Positions 8,300 to 16,216 of a stretch of 64,000 bases of DNA are shown piece by piece (the stretch's first letter is position 1; every line of letters begins with the position of its first letter). Made by a program: the position numbers and the translations under genes. Under the pieces are notes generated by a model. It did not search any database. It was not told the origin of the DNA and saw only the letters and a list, made by a program, of their open reading frames with translations. Source of the stretch: Micromonospora saelicesensis (lineage in GTDB: Bacteria > Actinomycetota > Actinomycetes > Mycobacteriales > Micromonosporaceae). The DNA is taken from contig NZ_FMCR01000004.1 in NCBI RefSeq assembly GCF_900091575.1, positions 596,393-660,392 of the forward strand, in the 5' to 3' direction.

Positions 8300-9964
8300 T
8301 TACTTGAACTCGGCGGTGGCGAAGCGCTCGTCGGTGAGCGGGCTCGCCTTGACGCCGGTCACGTCCTTGCCGAACACGATCGCCGGCGGCGAGTGCGAGA
8401 TCGGCACACCGGGCAGGAACTCCATCACGGACTTGTTCAGGGCCTTGTACTTCTCGGTCCGGGCCGCGATGTCCGCGGTGGTGTCCGCGTCCTTGAACTG
8501 GTCGAACAGGGCCTTGTTGTTGAAGCCCCACTCGTCCTTCGGCCGGTCGAAGAAGGTGCCGATGAAGTTGTAGGCGTCGCCGTAGTCACCGGTCCAGCCC
8601 AGGAAGTGGATGTCGTGCTTGCTGCCCGAGGTGGTGGCGTTCAGGTAGTCCGGGCTCCACTTCAGCGGGATCGCCTCGACGGTGATGCCAACGGCCTTCA
8701 GGTCCGCCGAGAGCAACTCGAAGATGTCCTTCGGGTTCGGCATGTACGGCCGGGTGACCTCGGTCGGGTAGTGGAACTTCAGCGTCAGGTTCGACGCGCC
8801 GGCCTCGGCCAGCAGCGCCTTCGCCTTGGCCGGGTCGTAGGTGTACTTGGGAACGTCACCGTTCCAGCCCTCGACGGTGTCCGGCATGAAGTTGTCGGCG
8901 ACCTTGGCACCCGGCGGCAGCTTGGAGGTGACCAGCTGCTGACGGTTCAGGGCGTAGGCGATGGCCTGCCGGACGCGGACGTCGGCGAGCTTCGGGTTGC
9001 CCTTCTGGTTCATCGCCAGGTAGAGCACGTTGAACGCCGGGCGCGTGAGCATGTTGAAGCCCTCGCTCTTCAGCGGCTCGACGTCGGCCGGGCCAACCAG
9101 GTCGTAGCCCTGGATGTCACCGGAGCGCAGCGCCTGCTTGCGGGCGTTCTCATCCGAGATCGTCTTGAAGATGAGGGTCTTCAGCTTGGCCTTGGCGCCC
9201 GAGTAGTCCTCGTTGCGCTCCAGGGTCAGCGTCTTGTTGGCGACGTCCCAGGCCTTGAACTTGAACGGGCCGGTGCCGGTCGGGTGCGCCGTCGCGTACG
9301 CCGGGTACTTGATGTCCTCGGCGGTGCCCGCGACGTTGCTCGCGTCGAACTCCTGCAGCGCCTTCGGGCTGTGGATGGAGAACGAGGGGAGCATCAGCGC
9401 GGCCGGGATCTTGCTGGAGACCCGGGTGAACGCCAGGTCCACAGTGGTGGCGTCCTTGGCGGCGCACGACTTGAAGAGGCTCGCCGGCAGGTCTTCGCTC
9501 TCGTTCTTCGCGAAGCCACCCATGACGTCCTGCCAGTACGCGGTCACGTCCGGGCTCTGCATGAGGCCCTTGGCGTTGTACCAGCGGTTGAAGTTGACGC
9601 AGACGGCCTCGGCGTTGAAGTCGGTGCCGTCGTGGAACTTCACGCCCGAGCGGAGCTTGAAGGTCCAGGTGGTGCCCGCGGCGTCCGGGGTCCAGGACTC
9701 GGCCAGGCCGGGGGTGACCTTCGTGCCACCCTCCTCCGGTCGGACCAGGGTCTCGAAGACCTGACGCGCCACGCGCAGCGACTCACCGTCGCTGGCGAAG
9801 CTCGGGTCGAGCACCTTCGGGTCTCCGGCGACGCCGAAGACGAGGGTGTCCTTCTTGCTACCACCGGATTTGTCGTCGTCGCGGTTGCTCTCGGCGCAGC
9901 CTGCTACCGCGAGGGCCGCGACCGCGATGGCCGCGATCGCGACCTTCGGCCTGGGTGCACGCAT
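8300..9964 (-). CDS. peptide-binding lipoprotein, SBP family 5 (OppA/DppA type)
   Basis: A 554-aa extracellular substrate-binding lipoprotein, first gene of the importer operon. The signal peptide ends in the lipobox A-G-C at residues 21-23, then comes a charged linker. The family-5 fold is recognised by GTGPFKFKAWD in the middle and the VRQAIAYALNRQQLV helix. The ATG at 9962-9964 has GAGGTG eight bases upstream. A -10-like TATGGT and a palindrome lie about 50-70 bases upstream. SBP family 5 binds di- or oligopeptides, nickel complexes, opines or sugars; the ATPase and permease types favour peptides. Confidence 0.93.
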   Translation of the reverse strand: MRAPRPKVAIAAIAVAALAVAGCAESNRDDDKSGGSKKDTLVFGVAGDPKVLDPSFASDGESLRVARQVFETLVRPEEGGTKVTPGLAESWTPDAAGTTWTFKLRSGVKFHDGTDFNAEAVCVNFNRWYNAKGLMQSPDVTAYWQDVMGGFAKNESEDLPASLFKSCAAKDATTVDLAFTRVSSKIPAALMLPSFSIHSPKALQEFDASNVAGTAEDIKYPAYATAHPTGTGPFKFKAWDVANKTLTLERNEDYSGAKAKLKTLIFKTISDENARKQALRSGDIQGYDLVGPADVEPLKSEGFNMLTRPAFNVLYLAMNQKGNPKLADVRVRQAIAYALNRQQLVTSKLPPGAKVADNFMPDTVEGWNGDVPKYTYDPAKAKALLAEAGASNLTLKFHYPTEVTRPYMPNPKDIFELLSADLKAVGITVEAIPLKWSPDYLNATTSGSKHDIHFLGWTGDYGDAYNFIGTFFDRPKDEWGFNNKALFDQFKDADTTADIAARTEKYKALNKSVMEFLPGVPISHSPPAIVFGKDVTGVKASPLTDERFATAEFK

Positions 9965-10010
9965 GTGTGCTTCACCTCGTCCTTGGGGGTACGGACAACG
10001 TGGTGACAGG

Positions 10011-10057
10011 GGTCACCGATGGCGGTGACCATAGCTCCCGATGCGTCCACCCGGAAA
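10011..10057 (-). promoter_or_regulatory. candidate promoter and palindromic operator of the peptide importer
   Basis: On the minus strand a TATGGT -10-like hexamer (10028-10033) lies 18 bp from a weak -35 (TTTCCG, 10052-10057). A perfect palindrome, GGTCACCG-4-CGGTGACC (10011-10030), overlaps the downstream half of the -10 and the expected start point. This is the standard place for a repressor site. A further GGTGACA copy sits at 10002-10008. The binding protein is unknown; the promoter itself is only a pattern match. Confidence 0.45.
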
Positions 10058-10228
10058 CCGCTGAGTGGACGGTTGGTATCGGATCGTGCCTCAACCGCCG
10101 CTTGACATTCGATTCTTAGGTAAACAGCGGCAAAAACCGATCAATCAGCACCCGCGATGCCAAACTGTTACGTCGAACAGCCCCGATGAGGGCACAGGTG
10201 TCAGATCATTTCCGGGCAGAGACGCAGC

Positions 10229-10260
10229 GGTGGCCGGCACCCGCACGGGTGCCGGCCACC
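10229..10260 (-). terminator. terminator after recR
   Basis: A perfect 14-bp stem (10229-10242 with 10247-10260) with a 4-nt loop lies 18 bases past the recR stop. It separates the recR-ybaB transcript from the importer promoter. The rest of the 314-bp gap (9965-10278) holds that promoter; the stretch 10060-10200 shows no recognisable feature, though it is less GC-rich. Confidence 0.75.
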
Positions 10261-10278
10261 GGCCGTTCGTCAGGGGGA

Positions 10279-10872
10279 TCAGACCGCGCGGCGCCCCTCG
10301 AAGGCCCGACCAAGGGTGATCTCGTCGGCGTACTCCAGATCGCCACCGACCGGCAGCCCGCTAGCCAGCCGGGTCACCGAGATGCCCATCGGCTTCACCA
10401 TCAACGCCAGGTAGGTGGCGGTCGCCTCACCCTCGGTGTTCGGATCCGTGGCCAGGATCAGCTCCCGCACCCCGCCGCCACCGAGCCGGATCATCAGCTC
10501 CCGGATGCGTAGGTTGTCCGGGCCGATCCCCTCCAGCGGATTGATCGCGCCACCCAGCACGTGGTAGCGACCGCGGAACTCACCCGTCCGCTCGATGGCC
10601 ACCACGTCCTTGGGCTCCTCGACCACGCACAGCACCTCGTCGGTGCGACGCTGGTCGCGGCAGATCCGGCACTGCTCGGACTCGGCCACGTTGTAACAGG
10701 TCGTGCAGAACCGCACCAGCTCCTTGACCTTGCGCAGCGCGCCGGCCAGCCGGTTGACGTCGGCCGGATCCGCCGAGAGGACGTGGAACGCGATCCGCTG
10801 AGCGCTCTTCGGGCCCACGCCCGGCAGCCGACCCAGCTCGTCGATCAGATCCTGGATGGCACCTTCGTACAT
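10279..10872 (-). CDS. recR: recombination mediator protein RecR
   Basis: A 197-aa cytosolic protein of the RecFOR pathway, which loads RecA on gapped DNA. The helix-hairpin-helix RLPGVGPKSAQRIAFH lies at residues 14-29, followed by a four-cysteine zinc site (CTTC...CRIC, about 56-71) and the Toprim domain with its conserved glutamate and DPN(T)EGEATA motif. Length matches the family (about 200). It starts 8 bases after the ybaB stop, so the two form an operon, the arrangement seen across bacteria, usually with dnaX nearby as here. Confidence 0.97.
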   Translation of the reverse strand: MYEGAIQDLIDELGRLPGVGPKSAQRIAFHVLSADPADVNRLAGALRKVKELVRFCTTCYNVAESEQCRICRDQRRTDEVLCVVEEPKDVVAIERTGEFRGRYHVLGGAINPLEGIGPDNLRIRELMIRLGGGGVRELILATDPNTEGEATATYLALMVKPMGISVTRLASGLPVGGDLEYADEITLGRAFEGRRAV

Positions 10873-10880
10873 CTGCCGGC

Positions 10881-11213
10881 TCAGAAACCGGGCAGGCCGA
10901 GGCCGCCCATGCCGCCGGCGACCGGGCCCATCTTGCGCTCGGTCAGCTCCCGGGCCGCCTCGGCGGCGTTGTGCACGGCCGCGACGACCAGATCCTCCAG
11001 CGTCTCCACGTCGTCCGGGTCGACGGCCTTCGGGTCGATCTTGATGGCCTTCAACTCACCGGAGCCGGAGACGGTCGCGGTGACCAGCCCGCCGCCGGCG
11101 GTGCCGGTCAGCTCGGCCTCGGCCAGCTCGGCCTGGGCGGCGGCGATCTGCTGCTGCATCTTCTGCGCCTGCTTCAGCATCTGCTGCATGTTCGGCTGTC
11201 CACCTGGGCGCAC
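10881..11213 (-). CDS. YbaB/EbfC family nucleoid-associated protein
   Basis: A 110-aa DNA-binding nucleoid protein. The N-terminal helix MLKQAQKMQQQIAAAQAEL and the central VTATVSGSGELKAIKIDP strand region are typical of the family; the C-terminal tail is Gly-rich. The GTG start at 11211-11213 has AAGGAG seven bases upstream, which decides it over the internal ATG nine codons later. It sits directly upstream of recR, as in most bacteria, though its link to recombination is not settled. Confidence 0.95.
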   Translation of the reverse strand: MRPGGQPNMQQMLKQAQKMQQQIAAAQAELAEAELTGTAGGGLVTATVSGSGELKAIKIDPKAVDPDDVETLEDLVVAAVHNAAEAARELTERKMGPVAGGMGGLGLPGF

Positions 11214-11390
11214 GGGATGGCTCCTTCTCGCACTCGTCTGCTCGACCGCCGCTCAGCCTATCCGCTGGGACCGACCTCGCCCCGCCCGGTGCGTCCGCCC
11301 ACGCCGAGCCTTCGGGTACAGCTACCCCTACCCCGAACCGGCCATCTGCTGGTAGTGCGCCCACAACCGTCGCACTGGTCTGCTCGTGAC

Positions 11391-12062
11391 ATGAACCTCA
11401 ACCGCACCGGCCGGGTCGGCGCACTGTGCTGGGTCGCGGCCGCGCCCATCTTCCTCGTCGCCAGCCTGATCACCGGGCTGCGGTGGCGCGAGCCCGCCTA
11501 CAGCTGGGCCACCCACAACATCAGCGACCTCGGCAACGCCCACTGCGGCATCTGGGACACCACCCGCCCCCGCTACGTCTGCTCACCGTGGCACCCACTG
11601 ATGAACACCGCGACACTGGCCACCGCCGTCCTGCTCGCCGCCGGGCTCCTGCTGACCTGGCGGATCCTCGGTCACGGCCCGGTCGTACGCACGGCCCAGA
11701 CACTCCTGCTGCTGGCCACCGGCGGATACGCCCTCGCGGCCCTCTACCCGGCCGACATCGACGAGAACCTGCACGTCCTCGGCGCAGTCCTGATCATGGG
11801 GATTGGCAACATCGGCCTGCTCCTGGCCGGCTTCGCGCCACGCACCACGACGCTCGGCCGGTGGCGACGGCTAACCCTCACCGCAGGGCTCATCGCGCTG
11901 GCCGGAACGACACTGTTCGCCGCCCAGCAGGGGCTGGCCATCGGGGTAGGCGGCATGGAACGAGTAGCCGTCCTACCCTTCCCCCTCTGGGCCTGCGCCC
12001 TGGGTGTCCTGCTCGCCGAGGCCCCTCCCCTGCGCGATCTTGCACTTCCTGCCGCGACATAA
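11391..12062 (+). CDS. DUF998 family membrane protein
   Basis: A 223-aa integral membrane protein of unknown function. Six membrane helices are visible, the first at residues 9-30. Between helices 1 and 2 lies the conserved extracytoplasmic segment with ATHNISDLGNAHCG, containing two of the cysteines, and helix 3 is followed by YPADIDENLH; both are hallmarks of DUF998. I start at the ATG preceded by CGTGAC; no convincing ribosome site is seen and the upstream open frame runs antisense through ybaB. It stands alone between divergent ybaB and convergent dnaX. The last codons run into an inverted repeat. Confidence 0.8.
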   Translation: MNLNRTGRVGALCWVAAAPIFLVASLITGLRWREPAYSWATHNISDLGNAHCGIWDTTRPRYVCSPWHPLMNTATLATAVLLAAGLLLTWRILGHGPVVRTAQTLLLLATGGYALAALYPADIDENLHVLGAVLIMGIGNIGLLLAGFAPRTTTLGRWRRLTLTAGLIALAGTTLFAAQQGLAIGVGGMERVAVLPFPLWACALGVLLAEAPPLRDLALPAAT

Positions 12063-12104
12063 GGGGACATTCCACGCAAGACGACGACCGAAACTGCAAG
12101 ATCG
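12035..12104. repeat. inverted repeat with CGATCTTGCA arms between DUF998 gene and dnaX
   Basis: Ten-base arms CGATCTTGCA (12035-12044) and TGCAAGATCG (12095-12104) are separated by 50 bases. The left arm lies in the DUF998 3' coding end. A related CAAGATCGCG core occurs at 63448-63457, so this looks like a dispersed element. It may help terminate the two convergent transcripts. Confidence 0.5.
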
Positions 12105-12129
12105 CCGAGCCAGGTAGGGCCGGGGCTTG

Positions 12130-15100
12130 TCAGCGGGCGTCGACTTCGTTGATCTTCTCGGCGCCGAAGGTTTCCCGGAGCAGCCGTACCGCCTGCTCCT
12201 CGCTGGACTCCCGCGCGGTCTTCTCGTCGATGATCTCGTCCAACGGCTCGTCGCCCGGGTCGAACCCCTCAAAGGCCGGGGCCGCGGCGGGTGCCGTGCC
12301 GCCGGGTCGGCCGGCCCGCGCGGGGCCGTCGAAGTCCGGGTCGTAGGGCGGCTCGCCGGCCCACTCGGCGTCCGCGACAGGCCGGGCTGCCGCTCCGGTA
12401 CGCGCACCGCGCCCCGCCGCCGCCGCGCGAGCCGCGGCGATGGCGCTGCTCACCGGCGCACCACCGGCTGTCGCCGGCTGCCGGGCCGCCGGAGTCGGGT
12501 TACCCCGCCCGCCCGGCTTACCGCCACCAGCCGCTGACCCGGAACCGCCCGAACCCCCTGGCCCGGTGCCGTTCACGCCACCACCGTTGGTGCCGCTGCC
12601 GTTCCCGGCGTTGCCGTTCGCGCCGCTCGACGCCTGTGCGGAGTGCGGGCTCGACTCGTTTCCGGCCGACGCGCCGCCAGGGCGGGCGGCCTCCGGCCAG
12701 TCCTCGTCATCCGTAGCCTCGGCGGCGAGGGTGCCGCCGCCAGGGCGGGCCGCCTCCGGCCAGTCGCCGTCGTCGTCCGCCGCCGGGGCGGAGGGCGCTG
12801 CGCCCTGCCCACCAGCACCGTGACCAGCGGAACCCGCACCGACACCGCCACGCGAAGCCGAGCCGGCAGGGCCGGTCGGGTTCGCTGCGGTCGGCGAGGC
12901 GTTCGTCGGACCGACGACGGTCGGGGCGTTGGGCGCCACAGTCCCCGGCCCGGCGGCGTTCGCACCTGGCGCTGAGGTCGAGCCGGGCACGGCGCTGGAA
13001 CCAGGCGCGGCGCTGAAGCCAGGCGCGCTCGAACCTGGCGCAGCGTTCGAGCCTGGCGCACCGTTCGAGCCACGCTCGGGGTTCGAGCCTGACGCGGCGT
13101 TCGAGCCGGACGTGGCGTTCGAGCCGGACGTGGCGTTGGACCCAGGCGCACCGTTCGAGGCGGGCGCGGGGTTGGTGCTTGGCCCGGCCGGCGGCGCGCT
13201 CGTCGGGCCGGCGGCAGTCGGGGTCGCGGCGTTCGTCGCAGCGGCGGGCGTGGCTGGCGGCGCGGCGGGGCGAGCCGGTGCGGCCTGCTGTGTGCGCGGT
13301 GAGCCGGACAGCGACACGCCACCGCGCTCGCCGGCCACCTCGCACCGGATCTGCCAGCGCCCGCCCAACTCCTCGTAGAGCGCGTCGGTGAGCACCGCCG
13401 CGTGGTCGGCCATCATCTTGGCCAGCACTGTGGACTTCACCGTCAGCACCAGCATGTCGCCATCGAGTTCGCGGACGACCGCGTCCCGCATCAGGGCGGC
13501 GATCCGCTTGTTGGTCCGGTTGACCTTGCCGACCACGTCGGGCCAGACGCGGCGGACCGCGACCGCGTCCAGCGCGGCGGCCGGTGCTCCGGGTCGGGGC
13601 GGCGCGGGCGTGGCCGGGTCGGGTAGCACCGCCGACGGTGGCACCACGCGACGCGGGGCCGGCCCGGCGGGTGAGACGGGTCCGGCCTGGTCAGCGGGGG
13701 CGGACCCGGTCGACGCGCCGGGGGAGGCCGGGATCGGCGAGTCGGCCGCCACGACGTACGAGGTAGGTGCACCGGAGGTCGGAGCGGGCGAAGCAGGTGC
13801 CCCGGTGACCGAAGCAGCCGGAGCGGGAGCGCCCGCAGCGCTCTGGGTCGGGGACGCGGCCGGGTCGACCGTCCACGGCGGTGCGGAGGTCGGGGCGTTC
13901 GCGGGTGCCGGGGTGGCGGCAGCCGGGACCGGGGTGGCTTGCTGTGGGCGTACCCCTGGGTGGTTGGTCGGCGCGGAGCCGGCGGCGGCCGACGGCGCGT
14001 CGGTGCCGCCCACTGTGAGCCGGCGTTCCATCCGCTCCAGGCGTTGGAGCAGGCCGCCGGTGGAGTCGTCAGCGCCGGGCAGCAGCATCCGGGCGCAGAT
14101 CAGCTCCAGCAGCAGGCGGGGCGCGGTGGTGCCGCGCATCTCGACCAGCCCGTTGTGCACGATGTCGGCGCAGCGGGACAGCGTGGCCGAGCCGAGTTGC
14201 GACGCCTGGGCGGCCATCCGCTCGATCTGGTCGGCCGGGCCGTCGATGAGACCCTTCGCGGCGGCGTCCGGCACCTGCTGGATGACGATCAGGTCGCGGA
14301 GTCGCTCCAGCAGGTCGGAGGCGAACCGGCGCATGTCGTGCCCGGCCTCGGCGACCCGGTCGACGGTGGCGTACGCGGCCGCGCCGTCACCGGCGGCCAG
14401 CGCGTCGCACATCTCGTCGATCAGCGCCGAGTCGGTGACACCGAGCAGCGCGACGGCCCGGGCGTAGCTGACCCCCTCCGCGCCGGCCCCGGCGATGAGC
14501 TGGTCGAGCACGGAGAGGCTGTCCCGCATGCTGCCGCCACCGGCGCGGACCACCAGCGGAAAGACCGCCGGCTCGACGGCGACGCCCTCGGCCTGGGTGA
14601 GCTGCTCCAGGTACGGGCGGACCACCTTCGGCGGAAACAGCCGGAACGGGTAGTGGTGGGTCCGCGACCGGATCGTGCCGAGGACCTTTTCCGGCTCGGT
14701 GGTGGCGAAGATGAACTTGACGTACTCCGGGGGCTCCTCGACCAGCTTGAGCAGGGCGTTGAAGCCCTGGGTCGAGACCATGTGCGCCTCGTCGATGATG
14801 TAGATCTTGAAGCGGCTGCTGGCCGGCGCGAAGAAGGCGCGCTCGCGCAGCTCGCGGGCGTCGTCGACACCGCCGTGGCTGGCCGCGTCGATCTCGATCA
14901 CGTCGATCGACCCGGTGCCGTCGGTGGCCAGCGAGCGGCAGGACTCACACTTGCCGCACGGCTCCGGGGTGGGGCCCTGCTCACAGTTGAGCGAGCGGGC
15001 CATGATCCGGGCGCTGGTGGTCTTGCCGCAACCACGGGGGCCGGAGAAGAGGTAGGCGTGGTTGAGCCGTCCGCTGCGCAGCGCCTGCGACAGCGGCTCG

Positions 15101-15171
15101 GTCACGTGCTCCTGGCCGATGACCTCAGCGAAGGTACGCGGCCGGTACTTGCGGTAGAGCGCCAGCGTCAC
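12130..15171 (-). CDS. dnaX: DNA polymerase III subunit gamma/tau
   Basis: A 1013-aa clamp-loader ATPase, well above the usual 640-850 aa. The AAA+ part is complete: Walker A GPRGCGKTT (44-52), zinc cysteines 63, 72, 75 and 78, Walker B with IIDEAHMVS, and the collar domain to about residue 360. A Pro/Ala-rich linker leads to a second conserved block (about 530-615, ending near RWQIRCEVAGE). Then come about 350 residues of Gly/Ser/Asn/Pro repeats including hexapeptide GSNA-type units and a duplicated DWPEAARPGG. The tail ends in the conserved VRLLRETFGAEKI. The GTG start (15169-15171) has AGGAGG eight bases upstream. No frameshift site for a short gamma form was seen. Confidence 0.96.
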   Translation of the reverse strand: MTLALYRKYRPRTFAEVIGQEHVTEPLSQALRSGRLNHAYLFSGPRGCGKTTSARIMARSLNCEQGPTPEPCGKCESCRSLATDGTGSIDVIEIDAASHGGVDDARELRERAFFAPASSRFKIYIIDEAHMVSTQGFNALLKLVEEPPEYVKFIFATTEPEKVLGTIRSRTHHYPFRLFPPKVVRPYLEQLTQAEGVAVEPAVFPLVVRAGGGSMRDSLSVLDQLIAGAGAEGVSYARAVALLGVTDSALIDEMCDALAAGDGAAAYATVDRVAEAGHDMRRFASDLLERLRDLIVIQQVPDAAAKGLIDGPADQIERMAAQASQLGSATLSRCADIVHNGLVEMRGTTAPRLLLELICARMLLPGADDSTGGLLQRLERMERRLTVGGTDAPSAAAGSAPTNHPGVRPQQATPVPAAATPAPANAPTSAPPWTVDPAASPTQSAAGAPAPAASVTGAPASPAPTSGAPTSYVVAADSPIPASPGASTGSAPADQAGPVSPAGPAPRRVVPPSAVLPDPATPAPPRPGAPAAALDAVAVRRVWPDVVGKVNRTNKRIAALMRDAVVRELDGDMLVLTVKSTVLAKMMADHAAVLTDALYEELGGRWQIRCEVAGERGGVSLSGSPRTQQAAPARPAAPPATPAAATNAATPTAAGPTSAPPAGPSTNPAPASNGAPGSNATSGSNATSGSNAASGSNPERGSNGAPGSNAAPGSSAPGFSAAPGSSAVPGSTSAPGANAAGPGTVAPNAPTVVGPTNASPTAANPTGPAGSASRGGVGAGSAGHGAGGQGAAPSAPAADDDGDWPEAARPGGGTLAAEATDDEDWPEAARPGGASAGNESSPHSAQASSGANGNAGNGSGTNGGGVNGTGPGGSGGSGSAAGGGKPGGRGNPTPAARQPATAGGAPVSSAIAAARAAAAGRGARTGAAARPVADAEWAGEPPYDPDFDGPARAGRPGGTAPAAAPAFEGFDPGDEPLDEIIDEKTARESSEEQAVRLLRETFGAEKINEVDAR
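12981..13160 (-). repeat. 18-bp in-frame tandem repeats inside dnaX
   Basis: About nine degenerate 18-bp units encode hexapeptides of the type (A/T)-x-G-S-N-(A/G/P) in the DnaX C-terminal linker. Two adjacent copies near 13100-13135 are identical for most of their length, indicating recent slippage. The copies stay in frame. Confidence 0.7.
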
Positions 15172-15279
15172 TCGTCCCGCCTCCTCTCGACCGAGCCATT
15201 CTGCGCCGGTCGGGCGCGGGTGACCACCCACCACCCCGGGCGCCTGGGCCTTCGGGCTTGATCGACTCGACTGTCGGCC

Positions 15280-15358
15280 TTGATCGACTCGGTTTCCTGG
15301 AAACCGCGGTGTCCGCGTGGTCGGGACACCGCGACATCACGGATGCCGAGTGGATCAA
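15280..15358. repeat. dispersed palindromic intergenic repeat, copy 1
   Basis: Outer arms TTGATCGACTCGG (15280-15292) and CCGAGTGGATCAA (15346-15358) flank an inner 10-bp hairpin CGCGGTGTCC/GGACACCGCG (15305-15314, 15324-15333). An extra copy of the outer half, TTGATCGACTCGA, sits at 15258-15270. Related elements are at 39917-39991 and, as a half site, at 63614-63632. It lies between dnaX and the SRP RNA gene. Confidence 0.6.
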
Positions 15359-15371
15359 CCGGCCCACAGAC

Positions 15372-15468
15372 AAAAAGGCCTCCCGTGCACCCGGCAGAGC
15401 TCGCTTATCCTTGCTGCCTTCCGGCCCTGGGGAGGTTCACGAGATACCGCCGCACGGGAGGTGACGCC
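15372..15468 (-). ncRNA. ffs: signal recognition particle RNA (4.5S, bacterial small type)
   Basis: Read on the minus strand, the closing stem CCTCCCGTGC/GCACGGGAGG (15452-15461 with 15379-15388) encloses the universal SRP tetraloop region CAGGGCCGGAAGGCAGCAAGG, the Ffh-binding motif. The RNA is followed by CCTTTTTG, a short U-tract terminator formed with the closing stem. Ends are approximate. It is the RNA core of the particle that targets nascent membrane and secreted proteins. It sits between dnaX and a tRNA-Ser gene, a common order in actinobacteria. Confidence 0.93.
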
Positions 15469-15545
15469 CAGCCTACCCGACCGCCCGTCGATCTTCAGGG
15501 GGTGGTGGGGTGGCCCGGCCGACACGGGCCTGTATCCTGGCTCGC

Positions 15546-15630
15546 GGAGGATTCGCCTAGAGGCCTAGGGCGCACGCTTGGAAAGCGTGTTGGGTTTACA
15601 CCCTCACGAGTTCGAATCTCGTATCCTCCG
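15546..15630 (+). tRNA. tRNA-Ser (anticodon GGA)
   Basis: An 85-nt class II tRNA. The acceptor arms GGAGGAT/ATCCTCC pair perfectly, the T loop reads TTCGAAT, and a long variable arm is present as expected for serine. The anticodon loop TTGGAAA gives GGA (15580-15582), reading UCC and UCU. CCA is not encoded. The 3' half is a typical integration target, and possible integrase debris follows. Confidence 0.96.
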
Positions 15631-15652
15631 CTCGCCTGAGCAGCACGAACGA

Positions 15653-15681
15653 CAGGGCCGGCCCTACGGGGACCGGCCCTG
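15653..15681 (+). terminator. hairpin downstream of tRNA-Ser(GGA)
   Basis: Arms CAGGGCCGG (15653-15661) and CCGGCCCTG (15673-15681) close an 11-nt loop that can itself form 3 pairs. It begins 22 bases after the tRNA and is the likely terminator of that transcript, and of any leftward transcript reaching it. Confidence 0.6.
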
Positions 15682-15699
15682 AGTCGTTTGTGCGCCACT

Positions 15700-15900
15700 C
15701 TCGTCTCAATTGTCGTCTCACTTGCCCCGCTCCGGCCCGTCTGGCTGCCCGTTGCCGGCCTGCCCGGCGGCGAATCGCCCCAGAGCAGCCCCCCGAACTG
15801 CTGCGCGGCGTCTCGGCGCACCTGATCCGTCATGTTCTGGCTCCGGACGATGTGCTGGCACCGGACAGCGATGGTCGAGAAGACCAACCCATGCTGCCCA
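15700..15900 (-). pseudogene. possible tyrosine-integrase C-terminal remnant beside tRNA-Ser
   Basis: On the minus strand the frame reads ...NMTDQVRRDAAQQFGGLLWG... then GSQTG and ETRVAHKRLRAGP. This resembles, from memory, the extreme C-terminus of actinomycete tyrosine recombinases, whose genes usually end next to the tRNA they use as attachment site. No catalytic Tyr, HxxR or other recombinase motif is present, and the frame upstream does not look like protein, so at most a fragment survives. I see nothing else in the 586-bp gap 15631-16216 apart from the tRNA terminator and the promoter of the next gene, and I could not find a second copy of the tRNA 3' end. Low certainty. Confidence 0.33.
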
Positions 15901-16204
15901 TCACGGCGCAGAGATCCGAGGACCAAGATGAAGGCGGCGGAGGTCCCCGGGCGCCGTGTAGCCGGCCGTCCCACACTCCGGCGCAGAGCTTGAGCAGCCA
16001 GTCGTCGCAGTCGGCCGATTGATGGATCGCCTCGCCGGTCGATGAGGCGAACATCCAGCCTCATCACGCCAGAACCGGGGCGGCGGTTTCGCGCCCGGCG
16101 TCCTCTTCCTTCGAGAAAAGCATTGACATTCTCAGTGCGCTTGTCGGGATCAGGGTTCTAGGCACGGCGACCGCCGCAGGGCCGCCAACGACTATCCCGC
16201 GCCA

Positions 16205-16210
16205 TATACT
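16205..16210 (+). promoter_or_regulatory. -10 element of a leaderless HEPN gene
   Basis: TATACT lies exactly 6 bases before the ATG at 16217, so transcription should begin at or next to the A of the start codon. No ribosome binding site exists upstream of that ATG, which fits a leaderless mRNA. No clear -35 is seen. Confidence 0.55.
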
Positions 16211-16216
16211 TCCCGG

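Noticed and set aside
10102..10107. TTGACA hexamer on the plus strand upstream of the peptide importer
   Set aside because: No suitable -10 lies 16-18 bp downstream and there is no rightward gene after it.
15495..15640. C-terminal part of the 190-codon minus frame near tRNA-Ser
   Set aside because: Residues GGYEIRTREGVNP arise from translating the tRNA backwards, a known artefact; only the upstream part (15700-15900) is considered as possible integrase debris.
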